Shown here: positions 10,811-20,934 of the stretch, one piece after another
Position numbering within the stretch: position 1 is the first letter of the stretch
How the letters are laid out: every line of letters starts with the position of its first letter
Assembly (NCBI GenBank): GCA_013127575.1
Contig: CP053418.1
Coordinates: 4,712,001-4,776,000 of the forward strand
Direction: 5' to 3'
Source of the DNA: Ramlibacter terrae
GTDB lineage: Bacteria; Pseudomonadota; Gammaproteobacteria; Burkholderiales; Burkholderiaceae_C
Length of the DNA: 64,000 nucleotides
Translations under genes and position numbers: made by a program
Notes under the pieces: model-generated
The model's database searches: none
Told to the model about the DNA's origin: nothing
The model's input: the letters and a program-made list of their open reading frames with translations, nothing else

Positions 10811-10995
10811 CGGACCCCCGCAACATCGCGCACGACAAGAAGGTGGCGCAGGAAAAGAAGCACCGGCACGAAGAGGTGCCCCACGGCGCCCATGCCGTGC
10901 AGCCGGGCAAGAAGCCGCACCTCGAGCCGGCGCCGGTCGCCGAGGTGCAGGAGCCGGCAGCCACGCCTGGCGAATCCGTGCCCGACAAGGCCTGA
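10807..10995 (+). CDS. small hydrophilic hypothetical protein
   Basis: A 62-residue charged protein (HDKKVAQEKKHRHEEVPHG..., ending GESVPDKA) with no membrane segment and many Lys, His, Glu and Pro, typical of an intrinsically disordered stress protein. The start is GTG at 10807, overlapping the TGA of csbD (GTGA), which argues for coupled translation. A strong hairpin with a T-rich end follows 20 bases after the stop. No family recognised. Confidence 0.6.
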   Translation: MTDPRNIAHDKKVAQEKKHRHEEVPHGAHAVQPGKKPHLEPAPVAEVQEPAATPGESVPDKA

Positions 10996-11014
10996 GGCCC
11001 GGGCTGCAAAAAGA

Positions 11015-11040
11015 AAAGGGAGCCGAGGCTCCCTTTCTTT
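11015..11040 (+). terminator. rho-independent terminator of the csbD unit
   Basis: A 9-bp perfect stem (AAAGGGAGC at 11015-11023 with GCTCCCTTT at 11028-11036) with a four-base loop CGAG, followed by CTTT. It lies directly after the two small stress-type genes. Confidence 0.8.
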
Positions 11041-11055
11041 CGCTCGCTCGCGGCC

Positions 11056-11136
11056 CTAGAGGACCTTGCGGCCGCGCGGCAGCTGGACGACGACGAGCAC
11101 GGCGACCACCAGCAGGGCGTGCACGAGGCCGTCCAT
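11056..11136 (-). CDS. possible 26-residue membrane peptide
   Basis: A short frame starting ATG at 11136: MDGLVHALLVVAVLVVVQL, then PRGRKVL and stop. The single hydrophobic helix followed by a basic C-terminus is typical of small inner-membrane proteins. It fills an otherwise empty interval between the csbD terminator and asmA. There is no homology evidence and no clear ribosome binding site, so this is a suggestion only. Confidence 0.3.
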   Translation of the reverse strand: MDGLVHALLVVAVLVVVQLPRGRKVL

Positions 11137-11217
11137 GGTGACGGACGCCGTCGCCGCGACAGCTCTTCTTCAGGCGGCGCGACCGAGCCGGTGTAGGTGG
11201 CTCAGCAGATTGCGCGC

Positions 11218-13248
11218 TCAGCGCGCGGCGGTGGACGCCGGCGCTGCCTTCGTCGGCGACCCGGTCTTCGCGACCGCGCTCGCTTCCTTGAAGCTCTGCG
11301 CGCAATCGGCGTCCTGGCCCGGGCCGGTCTCGATCGTTGCGGCCAGCGCCAGCAAGGGATTGATTGCCGCCAGCCCCAGCGCGAGCACGCCGCGGGCCGC
11401 CGGGGACCCGCCCTCCGGCCGCACCTTGGGCTGCGCGAAGGTGCCGCCGATGTGCAGCGGCGTGCGCACGCTCAGGATGCTCACGTCCTTGGGTTCGGGA
11501 CGCAGCACCAGGTCGATGCCCTCGGTGGCGAAGCTGGCGCGCCCGTCGCCATGCACCACGGTGTCGCTCGTGTCCAGCAACAGCGTCTTGGTTTCCAGCA
11601 CGCCCTGCTTCACCTCGAAGGCCGCCGCCGCGCAGCGCAACTGCACCTGCTTGTCGCCGCGCACGAACAGCCGGATCACCTCGCCCCCGTCCAGCCCGAG
11701 GAATTCCAGCAGGATGTTGCTGAACTGGCCTCGACCCGTGAGCAACCCCATGCTCCCGGACGAGGAGCCCAGCAGCGCCGCGATGGAGTCTCCGCGCCCT
11801 TGCAGGTCGACCTTGGCATTCAGGCTGCCGAAGCTCGCCTGCAGGCGCTGGACGGACGGAAAAAGCTGGTTGATCTGCAGCGAACGCCCATCGAGCTGGA
11901 TCAGCGCGGTGGCCGGCGTGCTCGCCGAATTGACGTGGATCCTGCCGGTGGCCCGTCCGCCGGCCACGCCCATTTCCAGCGGATCGAGCTTCATCGCACC
12001 CGACGCGAGCTGCACATGCACCTTGAGCTGCGTGACCGGCAGCGCCTGCATGCATGCACGCACGCTCGCCGCCGAGTACCAGACGTCGGCGTCCATGTCC
12101 TTGAACTTGCTGAAGTCGAGCTTCTTCACGGGGAGCAGCTTCTCGTCGCCGGTCCGCCGCATCTTGCGGTTGGCTGCCAGCACCTCCGGCGGCGTCGCGT
12201 CCACACCGGCTTTCTGCTTGTCGGTCTGCAACCCGATCAGCGGGCCGAGGTCGTTGAAGTCGAGCCGCTTGGACTCGACCTTGCCGGTGAGGCGCGGGAC
12301 CTTCTCGCCCTTCTGGTAGGTCAGTTCGCCGCTCAGGTCCGACTCGCCGAGCTCGCCCTGCATCTGCTTGACGCTCCACGTGTCGCCCTGCTTGCGCAAC
12401 TGCCCCTTGAGCGCATACGGCGGCGTCCCCGGCAGCACCACGCCGAGCAACTGGTGCAGCTCGGCGAGCGTGACACCGCGCAGGTCGACCTTCGCATCGA
12501 TGCCATCGAGCTGCGCGAGGTTGCCGATCGTGCCAGTGGCATCGAAGCGCGTGCGGCCGGCGGCGGCGCGGATCTCGAGCGGGAAGGGATCCTGCTGCGC
12601 CTCGGCCTTGCTGCCGATCTGCAGCACGCTGCCGGTCCGGCCTTCGGCGGTGAAAGGCTGCTTCCTCCAGCTGCCCTTGGCGCGGTAGGAAAGCGGCATC
12701 GCCTCGCCCGAGCCCTCCTTGAGCGTGAAGTCCGCGCGGATGTCGGCCTGCTGCGGCGCCGAGACGAAGTGCAGGCTGCCGCCGTCGACCTGCATGCGGC
12801 CGATGGAAGGCACCGAGCCCTCGTCCGACGAATTCTTGTCCAGCGCCCGGGTGCGGCGGCCGTCCGCTTCCATCTGCAGGCCGAGCTGCGCGCCGCGCAA
12901 GCCGAGGAAGGGCAGTTCCACCTGCTTCTTCAGCAGGGGCCACAGGCGGATGTGCAGTTCCGCCGAATCGGCCTTCAGCAGGAACGGGTCTGCCGCCCAC
13001 GCAGGGTTGGCGAACTCGATACCGTCGGCGAACACGCGGGTCGTCCGCCCCAGCTTCACGTCGAGGCGGCGGGTGATCTCGAACTTGCGGCCGGTTTCCT
13101 CGGACACGTAGCGGTTGAGCGGGCCGCGCAGCAGGTCCCACGGGAAGAAGATCAGCAGCAGCGCGAGCAGCACCAGCACCGCCCCGATGGAAATCAGGAC
13201 CTTGGTGAGGCGGGAGGTGCCGCGAAAGGTCTGGAGGGGATGGTTCAT
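11218..13248 (-). CDS. AsmA family protein
   Basis: AsmA-family inner-membrane-anchored periplasmic protein of 676 residues, of the group involved in lipid transport to, and assembly of, the outer membrane. It has one N-terminal membrane helix (VLISIGAVLVLLALLLIFFPW) followed by the family opening RGPLNRYVSEETGRKFEI. The C-terminal AsmA region reads LLEFLGLDGGEVIRLF and IDLVLRPEPKDVSILSVRTP with GTFAQPKVRPEG. The frame is intact over its full length, unusual in this window. It lies alone, with xthA upstream on the same strand ending about 100 bases away. Confidence 0.88.
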   Translation of the reverse strand: MNHPLQTFRGTSRLTKVLISIGAVLVLLALLLIFFPWDLLRGPLNRYVSEETGRKFEITRRLDVKLGRTTRVFADGIEFANPAWAADPFLLKADSAELHIRLWPLLKKQVELPFLGLRGAQLGLQMEADGRRTRALDKNSSDEGSVPSIGRMQVDGGSLHFVSAPQQADIRADFTLKEGSGEAMPLSYRAKGSWRKQPFTAEGRTGSVLQIGSKAEAQQDPFPLEIRAAAGRTRFDATGTIGNLAQLDGIDAKVDLRGVTLAELHQLLGVVLPGTPPYALKGQLRKQGDTWSVKQMQGELGESDLSGELTYQKGEKVPRLTGKVESKRLDFNDLGPLIGLQTDKQKAGVDATPPEVLAANRKMRRTGDEKLLPVKKLDFSKFKDMDADVWYSAASVRACMQALPVTQLKVHVQLASGAMKLDPLEMGVAGGRATGRIHVNSASTPATALIQLDGRSLQINQLFPSVQRLQASFGSLNAKVDLQGRGDSIAALLGSSSGSMGLLTGRGQFSNILLEFLGLDGGEVIRLFVRGDKQVQLRCAAAAFEVKQGVLETKTLLLDTSDTVVHGDGRASFATEGIDLVLRPEPKDVSILSVRTPLHIGGTFAQPKVRPEGGSPAARGVLALGLAAINPLLALAATIETGPGQDADCAQSFKEASAVAKTGSPTKAAPASTAAR

Positions 13249-13347
13249 GGGCGCCGGATCGGGACCTTCCAGTATGTCCCGCTGAGGCGCCCGGCGCAGT
13301 GGGTGAAGGGCACCCAGTGGGGTGGGAGCGTGCCTACACCCGTCCGC

Positions 13348-14151
13348 TCAGATCTGGAACGCGTACTCCACCGTGATCGGCGCGTGGTCGGAGAAGCGCT
13401 GCTCCTTGTAGATCGCCTCGCTGCGCGCGAGCGCGCCGATCGGCGGCGTGGCCGGTGGTAGTCCAGCCGCCACCCCACGTTCTTCGCATAGGCCTGCCCG
13501 CGGTTGCTCCACCACGTGTACGCGTCCTCGGTCGTGTCGGGCCGCAGGTGCCGGTAGAGACGTCGACCACGCCGTGGTGGTCCAGCAGCTTGGTCATCCG
13601 GGCGCGTTCCTCCGGCAGGAAGCCGCTGTTCTTGCGGTTGCCTTTCCAGTTCTTCAGGTCGGCTTCCTTGTGCGCGATGTTGACGTCGCCGCACAGGATG
13701 AAGTCGCGCTCGCCCCGCAGCCGCGCGAGGTGCGGTTCGAACCGTTCCAGGAAGCGGAACTTGGCCTGCTGCCGCTCCTCGCCGGAGGAGCCGCTGGGGA
13801 AGTACGCGCTGATGATCGACAGCTTGCGCTGCGGCGTGTCGAAGCGCGCCTCCGGTAGCGGCCTTCGGGGTCGAATTCGTTGCAGCCGAAGCCGGCCAGC
13901 ACGTCGCTCGGCTCGTGCCTGCTGTAGATGCCCACGCCCGAGTAGCCCTTCTTCTCGGCGAAGTGGAAGTGGCCCTTGAGCCCCGCGAGCTGGTCGAACT
14001 TGCCCGCCACGTCGGCGTGCTGGGCCTTCACTTCCTGCACGCAAATACAATCCGGGTCGTGCGCGGCGATCCACGCCTCCAGCCCCTTGCTGTGGGCGGA
14101 GCGGATCCCGTTGAGGTTGAGGCTGGTCAGTTTGAACAAGGATGTTCCCAT
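13348..14151 (-). CDS. xthA: exodeoxyribonuclease III (AP endonuclease)
   Basis: Exonuclease III/AP endonuclease of base-excision repair, Mg-dependent, cytoplasmic. Family motifs are SLNLNGIRSA (Asn metal ligand), CICVQEVKAQ (Glu), GYSGVGIYSR, FILCGDVNIAHKEADLKN (catalytic Asp/Asn) and the C-terminal RFSDHAPITVEYAF with the Asp-His pair. Frames change near 13855 (TACCTGGAGG read as TACCGGAGG), 13557 and 13456 (CACCTGGCC read as CACCGGCC); repaired length is about 268 residues. The start is ATG at 14151 or TTG at 14139 (MFKLTSLN). The ATG overlaps the pyrE ATG head to head within a CCATGG. Confidence 0.9.
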
Positions 14152-14830
14152 GGTGGCGAGTGCGGGTCAGGACCGGCTGGCGCAGGATTTCGTGGAGTTC
14201 GCGGTGCAGTCCGGCGTCTTGCGCTTCGGCGAATTCAAGACCAAGGCCGGGCGCCTGTCACCCTACTTCTTCAATGCGGGGCTGTTCGACGACGGCGCCA
14301 AGCTCGGCCGGCTGGCGCAATTCTATGCACAGCGGATCACCGCTTCCGGCATCGCCTTCGACATGATCTTCGGTCCCGCGTACAAAGGCATCCCGCTGGG
14401 GGCGGCTGTTGCGATCGAGCTCGCGCGCATGGGCCGCAACGTGCCCTACGCGTACAACCGCAAGGAAGCCAAGGACCATGGCGAAGGCGGCTCGCTCGTC
14501 GGTGCGCCGGTGCGCGGCAACGTGCTGGTGATCGACGACGTGATGTCGGCCGGTACCGCGGCCCGCGAGTCGATCGCGCTGATCCAGGCGGCGGGCGCGA
14601 CGCCGCACGCGGTGGCGATTGCGCTGGACCGGCAGGAGAAGGCGACGGAGAACGGCGCCGACGTCGACTGGAGCGCCGTGCAGTACGTGCGGGAGCGGCT
14701 GGGCCTGCAGGTGTGCGCGATCGCCACGCTCGACGACCTGCTGCAGTACCTGCAGGAGCACGCCGGCGGGGAGCTCGGCGCGCACCATGCGAAGGTGGCG
14801 GCGTATAGGGACCGGTACGGGGCAGGTTGA
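14150..14830 (+). CDS. pyrE: orotate phosphoribosyltransferase
   Basis: Converts orotate and PRPP to orotidine 5'-phosphate in pyrimidine synthesis. The protein has 226 residues, intact, with FGEFKTKAGRLSPYFFNAG near the N-terminus, AYKGIPLG, the catalytic-loop segment YNRKEAKDHGEGG and the PRPP-binding motif VLVIDDVMSAGTA. The ATG at 14150 is preceded by AAGGA about ten bases upstream, inside the first codons of divergent xthA. Convergent with gatB. Confidence 0.95.
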   Translation: MVASAGQDRLAQDFVEFAVQSGVLRFGEFKTKAGRLSPYFFNAGLFDDGAKLGRLAQFYAQRITASGIAFDMIFGPAYKGIPLGAAVAIELARMGRNVPYAYNRKEAKDHGEGGSLVGAPVRGNVLVIDDVMSAGTAARESIALIQAAGATPHAVAIALDRQEKATENGADVDWSAVQYVRERLGLQVCAIATLDDLLQYLQEHAGGELGAHHAKVAAYRDRYGAG

Positions 14831-14871
14831 GCGCCGTAGGGTGTGCAGCTTCGCTGCGCACCACTGCGGCC

Positions 14872-16317
<1,446 letters not shown>

Positions 16318-16321
16318 TGCT

Positions 16322-16377
16322 TGTCATTGCGGGCTTGACCCGCAATCCATGGATCCCGGCTCAAGGCCGGGATGACA
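16322..16377. repeat. double-hairpin palindromic repeat in gatA-gatB spacer
   Basis: A 56-base element bounded by TGTCA and TGACA. It contains two hairpins: ATTGCGGG / CCCGCAAT (16326-16333, 16339-16346) and ATCCCGGC / GCCGGGAT (16353-16360, 16366-16373), each with a five-base loop. The layout matches the dispersed intergenic palindromic repeats common in Proteobacteria. It sits between two genes of one operon, so it would be transcribed and could influence gatB mRNA level. Confidence 0.75.
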
Positions 16378-16387
16378 GATTTCTTCA

Positions 16388-17850
16388 TCAGAAACCCTCC
16401 GGCTTGCGGAGGTGGAAATCGGTCGCCTGCTGGAAGCGGTGCGCGGCGTTCAGCAGCTTCGCCTCGCCGAAGTAGTTGCCGATCAGCTGCAGGCCCACCG
16501 GCATGCCGCCTTCGCCGAAACCGCAAGGCACGCTCATGCCGGGCAGGCCGGCCAGCGAACCGGGCAGCGTGAAGATGTCGGCCGGGTAGTCCGCGAGCGG
16601 ATCGGCGTGCGCGCCGAGCTTCCACGCCACCGAGGGCGCCACCGGGCCGGCGATCACGTCGCAGCTCTTGAAGGCCTGCTGGAAATCGTCGGCGATCATG
16701 CGGCGGATCTTCTGCGCCTGCAGGTAGTAGGCGTCGTAGTAGCCGTGCGAGAGCACGTAGGTGCCGATCATGATGCGGCGCTTGACCTCGTCGCCGAAGC
16801 CTTCGGCGCGCGTCTTCTTGTACATGTCCAGCAGGTCGCCGTGCTGCTTCGCGCGGTGGCCGAACTTCACGCCGTCGAAGCGCGACAGGTTCGAGCTCGC
16901 CTCGGCGGGCGCGATGATGTAGTACACGGGGATCGCGAGCTCGGTGCGCGGCAGCGAGATCTCCACCAGCTTCGCGCCGAGCGCCTGGTACTGCTTCAGC
17001 GCGGCATCGATGCAGGCACGAACGTCGTCGGCAAGTCCTTCGCCGAAGAACTCCTTCGGCACGCCGATGCGAAGGCCATCGATGGAGGCTTCCAGCCCGC
17101 GGCTGAAGTCTTCGGCCGGCACGTCGAGCGAAGTGGAATCGCGGTCCGGGTCCGGCCCGCAGAGCGCCGACAACAGCAACGCGCAGTCCTCGGCGCTGCG
17201 TGCCATCGGCCCCGCCTGGTCGAGGCTGGAGGCGTACGCGATCATCCCGTAGCGCGAGGCCCGCCCATAGGTCGGCTTGATGCCGGTGACGCCGCAGAAC
17301 GAGGCCGGCTGGCGGATCGAGCCGCCGGTGTCGGTGCCGGTCGCCGCCGGAGCCATGCGCGCGGCCACCGCCACGGCGCTGCCGCCCGACGAGCCGCCGG
17401 GAATGCGGCTGGTGTCCCGGGGTTCTGCGCCGGCCGGTAGGCCGAGTTCTCGTTCGACGAGCCCATGGCGAACTCGTCGCAGTTCAGCTTGCCCAGCGTC
17501 ACGGTGCCGGCCTCGGCCAGCTTGCGCACCACGGTCGCATCGAACGGCGAGCGATAGCCTTCCAGCATCTTCGAGCCGGCGGTGCTCGGGAAGTCCTTCG
17601 TGACGAAGACGTCCTTGTGCGCGATCGGCACGCCGAGCAGCGGCGCGGCGTCGCCCGCGGCGATGCGCGCGTCCGCGGCGCGGGCCTGCGCCAGCGTCGC
17701 TTCTTCATCGGTGGCGAGGTACGCGCCGAGCGACGCATGCGCCGCGCCGCGCGCCGGGAAATGCCGCGCCGCCTCTTCGGCCGAGACCTCTTTCGCCTTC
17801 AGCTTGCGCGCCAGTTGGGCCACGCCCAGGTCGTGCAGGTCCTTGCTCAT
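16388..17850 (-). CDS. gatA: Asp/Glu-tRNA amidotransferase subunit A
   Basis: Amidase-signature subunit of GatCAB that releases ammonia from glutamine. The catalytic Lys is K79 in PIAHKDVF; the cis-Ser lies in GGSSGGSAVAVAARM (after repair) and the nucleophile region in TGTDTGGSIRQPASFCG. One base is missing near 17411 (CCCCTGGGAC read as CCCCGGGAC), where QNPWDTSRIPGGSSGG should run on. Repaired length is about 487 residues, normal. The start ATG at 17850 overlaps the gatC stop (ATGA). Confidence 0.95.
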
Positions 17851-18146
17851 TCGATCACCTTCGGCACGGGGAACAGCCCGCGCTCCACCGCGGGGGCGCT
17901 GCGCTGGTTGGCTTCGCGCTGGTTCGGCTCGCTCGCCACGTCTTCGCGCAGGCGCAGCGCGACCTCCTGGATCGCGGCCACCGGGTGGGTCAGCGGCTCG
18001 ACGCCGGAAGTGTCCACGGCGCGCATCTTCTCCACGATGGTGAAGAACTCGTTGATGCCGGTCAGCATGCGCTCGCTCTCCTCGGGGCGCAGTTCCAGCC
18101 GCGCCAGGTTGGCGATGCGGCTGATGTCTTGGGGGTTGAGGGACAT
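17847..18146 (-). CDS. gatC: Asp/Glu-tRNA amidotransferase subunit C
   Basis: Small 99-residue subunit that stabilises GatA-GatB. It begins MSLNPQDISRIANLARLEL, contains INEFFTIVEKMRAVDTSGV, and ends RGLFPVPKVIE, as in the family. It is first gene of gatCAB, reading away from mreB across a 171-base intergenic region. Confidence 0.95.
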   Translation of the reverse strand: MSLNPQDISRIANLARLELRPEESERMLTGINEFFTIVEKMRAVDTSGVEPLTHPVAAIQEVALRLREDVASEPNQREANQRSAPAVERGLFPVPKVIE

Positions 18147-18204
18147 GGTCTGGAAAGGGGCTGGCGCGATAACCGGATGTAACCAGCGGAGGGGTTCCGC
18201 AAGG

Positions 18205-18233
18205 GTGTCCGGCACAGGGGATGCGGTATTATC
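18205..18233 (+). promoter_or_regulatory. possible mreB promoter
   Basis: TATTAT at 18228-18233 resembles a sigma-70 -10 box and lies about 85 bases before the mreB ATG. The matching -35 position (18205-18210) is a poor match, so activity would depend on other factors. This is the only AT-rich hexamer in the gatC-mreB interval on this strand. Confidence 0.35.
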
Positions 18234-18317
18234 CCGCCTTCGGCGCGCGCAGCCTCGCCCGCCCGTGCAACGGCCGCTCCCCGCGGCCGCTTTCACAGAA
18301 GAAACAAGGATTCCCCC

Positions 18318-19359
18318 ATGTTCGGAGCTTTCCGACGCTATCTCTCCACCGACCGGCCATCGACCGGGCACGGCCAACACCCTGATCTTCGTTCGTGACA
18401 AGGGCATCGTGCTCGACGAGCCTTCCGTGGTCGCCATTCGCCACGAAGGCGGCCCCCGTGGCAAGAAGTCGATCCGGGCCGTCGGCCGCGAAGCGAAGGC
18501 CATGCTGGGCAAGGTGCCCGGCAACATCGAGGCGATCCGCCCGATGAAGGACGGCGTGATCGCCGACTTCACCGTCACCGAGCAGATGCTCAAGCAGTTC
18601 ATCAAGATGGTCCATCCCCGGTCCGTCCTGAGGCCCAGCCCCCGCATCATCATCTGCGTGCCCTGCGGCTCCACCCGGGTGGAACGCCGGGCCATCCGCG
18701 AATCGGCGCTGGGCGCCGGCGCGGCCGAGGTCTACCTGATCGAGGAACCCATGGCAGCGGCCATCGGCGCCGGCCTGCCGGTGTCGGAAGCGTCGGGCTC
18801 GATGGTCGTCGACATCGGCGGCGGCACCACCGAGGTGGGCGTCATCTCGCTGGGCGGCATGGTCTACAAGGGCAGCGTGCGCGTCGGCGGCGACAAATTC
18901 GACGAGGCGATCATCAGCTACATCCGCCGCAACTACGGCATGCTGATCGGCGAGCCCACGGCCGAAGCGATCAAGAAGAACATCGGCAGCGCCTTCCCCG
19001 GCAGCGAAGTCAAGGAGATGGAGGTCAAGGGCCGCAACCTCTCCGAAGGCGTGCCCCGCAGCTTCACGATCTCGTCGAACGAAATCCTCGAAGCGCTGAC
19101 CGACCCGCTGAACAACATCGTCTCGGCGGTCAAGACGGCGCTGGAGCACACCCCGCCGGAACTCGGCGCCGACATCGCCGAGCGCGGCATGATGCTCACC
19201 GGCGGCGGCGCCCTGCTGCGTGACCTCGACCGCCTGCTGGCCGAAGAAACCGGCCTCCCCGTGCTGGTGGCCGAAGAACCCCTGACCTGCGTGGTCCGCG
19301 GCTGCGGCATCGCGCTGGAGCGGATGGAACGCCTCGGTTCGATCTTCACTTCTGAATGA
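18318..19359 (+). CDS. mreB: rod shape-determining protein MreB
   Basis: Bacterial actin that organises lateral-wall peptidoglycan synthesis at the inner membrane. It begins MFGAFRRYLSTD. The actin fold motifs are ANTLIFV with two nearby losses, PSVVAI, VVDIGGGTTEVGVISLGG and LTGGGALLRDLDRLL. Two T residues are missing near 18354 and 18366, each a CCTGG read as CCGG; restoring them gives LAIDLGTANT and exactly 347 residues, the standard length. It is first gene of mreB-mreC-mreD-mrdA. The loss in an essential gene shows that these shifts are not biological. Confidence 0.95.
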
Positions 19360-19470
19360 CGAATGACGCCTGCTGCGCAGGCATGACACGCCGGCTCCGC
19401 CTGGCATGACAATGCGGGTGCCCCTGCCTTCCTTTGTCATTTGTCATCGAGCGAAGCGTAGTCATCCGTC
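19360..19470. repeat. TGAC-rich palindromic repeat cluster between mreB and mreC
   Basis: The 111-base spacer is a mosaic of short repeats. These are GAATGACGAATGACG, a GCCTGC/GCAGGC hairpin followed by ATGACA, a GCCGGC/GCCTGGC hairpin again followed by ATGACA, then TTTGTCATTTGTCATC and GTCATCCGTCATGC. It is related in design to the element in the gatA-gatB spacer (TGACA ends). No gene is visible in it. Confidence 0.55.
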
Positions 19471-20410
19471 ATGCCCTTAGGCACCCTCGACCGCACCCCC
19501 CGCCCTTCTTCAAGCAGGGCCACTCGGCCATCTCCAAGCTGATGCTGTTCAGCGCCCCGGCGCTGTTCCTGATGGTGGCCGACGCCCGCTTCAAGATCAC
19601 GCAGCCGGTGCGTTCCGCCGTCGCGGCCGTGCTGTTCCCCATGCAATGGGTCGCCATGCGGCCGGTGCTGGCGGCGCGCTACGTGGGCGACTACTTCGGC
19701 GGCCTGCACAACGCGCGCACGACCGAGGAGGACGCCCGCCGCAAGCTCATCCTGCAGGCGCTGCGCGCCAACCAGGTCGACCAGCTCACGCTGGAGAACA
19801 GCCAACTGCGCAAGCTGCTCGAACTGCGCCAGCGCCTGACGACGCCGTCCACCGCGGCCGAAGTGCTGTACGACGCGGCCGATCCGTACACCCGCAAGGT
19901 GATCATCGACAAGGGCATGGCGCAGGGCATCGAACCGGGCTCGCCGGTGATCGACGAATCCGGCGTGCTGGGCGGGTGACCCGCGTGCACCCGCTGATCA
20001 GCGAGGTGACGCTGGTGACCGACCGCGAGCAGGTGATCCCGATCCTCAACACCCGCACCGGCGCCCGCGGCATCGCGTACGGCGACGCCGGCTCGCTGGG
20101 CTCGGCCGGGCTCGAGCTGCGCTACATGGCTGCCAACGCCGACGTGCAGGCCGGCGACCTGCTCACCACCAGCGGCGTCGACGGCGTCTACCCGCCCGGC
20201 ATCCCGGTGGCCAAGGTCGAGAAGGTCGAGCGCCGCCCCGACTCCGCGTTCGCCCGCATCACCTGCGCGCCGCAAGCCCCGGTCGGCGGCGCCCGTCACG
20301 TGATGGTGCTCAAGCCGCTGCTCACGCAGATCCCGGCGCGGCCGGAGCCCGACGACGCGGCCGCCGGCCCGGCGCCCAAGCGGCAGCTCAAGGGAGGGCC
20401 GCGGCCATGA
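19471..20410 (+). CDS. mreC: rod shape-determining protein MreC
   Basis: Bitopic inner-membrane protein linking MreB to the periplasmic wall synthesis enzymes. It starts MPLGTLDRTPPPFFKQG (after restoring one C of a C-run near 19495), then one membrane helix (SKLMLFSAPALFLMVADA), a coiled-coil-like stretch ending LENSQLRKLLELRQRL, and the beta domain with DKGMAQGIEPGSPVIDESGVLGQVTRV. A second shift near 19975 is a CCAGG misread. The C-terminus is a Pro/Ala tail. Its stop overlaps the mreD ATG. Confidence 0.92.
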
Positions 20411-20925
20411 TCATGCGCCCCGGCCAGCAGCTGCTGCTGCCCGCCAACCCGCTGTTCATCTGGTTCACGCTGCTGATGGCGATGATGGGCAACATGCTGC
20501 CCGTCGGCCGGCTGCCGTGGATGCCCGACTTCCTCGCGCTGGTGCTGGTGTTCTGGAGCGTCCACCAGCCGCTGCGCGTCGGCGTGGCCACCGCCTTCGT
20601 GTTCGGGCTGGCGATCGACGTTCACCAGGCTTCGCTGCTGGGCCAGCACGCCCCGGCGTACACCACGCTGAGCTACTTCGCGATCACCATCCACCGCCGC
20701 CTGCTGTGGTTCTCGGTGCCGTCGCAGGCCGTGCAGGTGCTGCCGCTGTTCGCCGCCGCCCATGGCATCGAGCTGGCGATCCGGATGCTGGCCGGCGGCG
20801 CCTACCCCGGCAATACCGTGCTGCTGGCGCCCGTGATCGAAGCCGCACTCTGGCCGATCATCAGCATCCTGCTGCTGCTGCCGCAGCGCAGGCCGCCGGA
20901 TCCCGACGAAAATAGGCCGCTGTAA
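20407..20925 (+). CDS. mreD: rod shape-determining protein MreD
   Basis: Polytopic inner-membrane protein of 172 residues, intact, partner of MreC in the elongasome. About five hydrophobic segments are visible, with PWMPDFLALVLVFWSVHQP and FVFGLAIDVHQASLLGQHA, typical of proteobacterial MreD. The ATG at 20407 overlaps the mreC stop (ATGA), and mrdA begins ten bases after it. Confidence 0.93.
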   Translation: MIMRPGQQLLLPANPLFIWFTLLMAMMGNMLPVGRLPWMPDFLALVLVFWSVHQPLRVGVATAFVFGLAIDVHQASLLGQHAPAYTTLSYFAITIHRRLLWFSVPSQAVQVLPLFAAAHGIELAIRMLAGGAYPGNTVLLAPVIEAALWPIISILLLLPQRRPPDPDENRPL

Positions 20926-20934
20926 GAACACGCC

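Noticed and set aside
11197..13461. 754-codon plus-strand frame opposite asmA
   Set aside because: Antisense shadow; the minus strand gives an intact AsmA protein with signal anchor and family motifs.
18318..18400. mreB as a pseudogene or programmed-frameshift gene
   Set aside because: The two losses are CCTGG read as CCGG within 15 bases, restoring them gives the exact canonical length, and mreB is essential in rods. No slippery site or pseudoknot is visible.
19360..19470. CRISPR-like array
   Set aside because: The repeats are short, irregular and not separated by uniform spacers; no cas gene is nearby.
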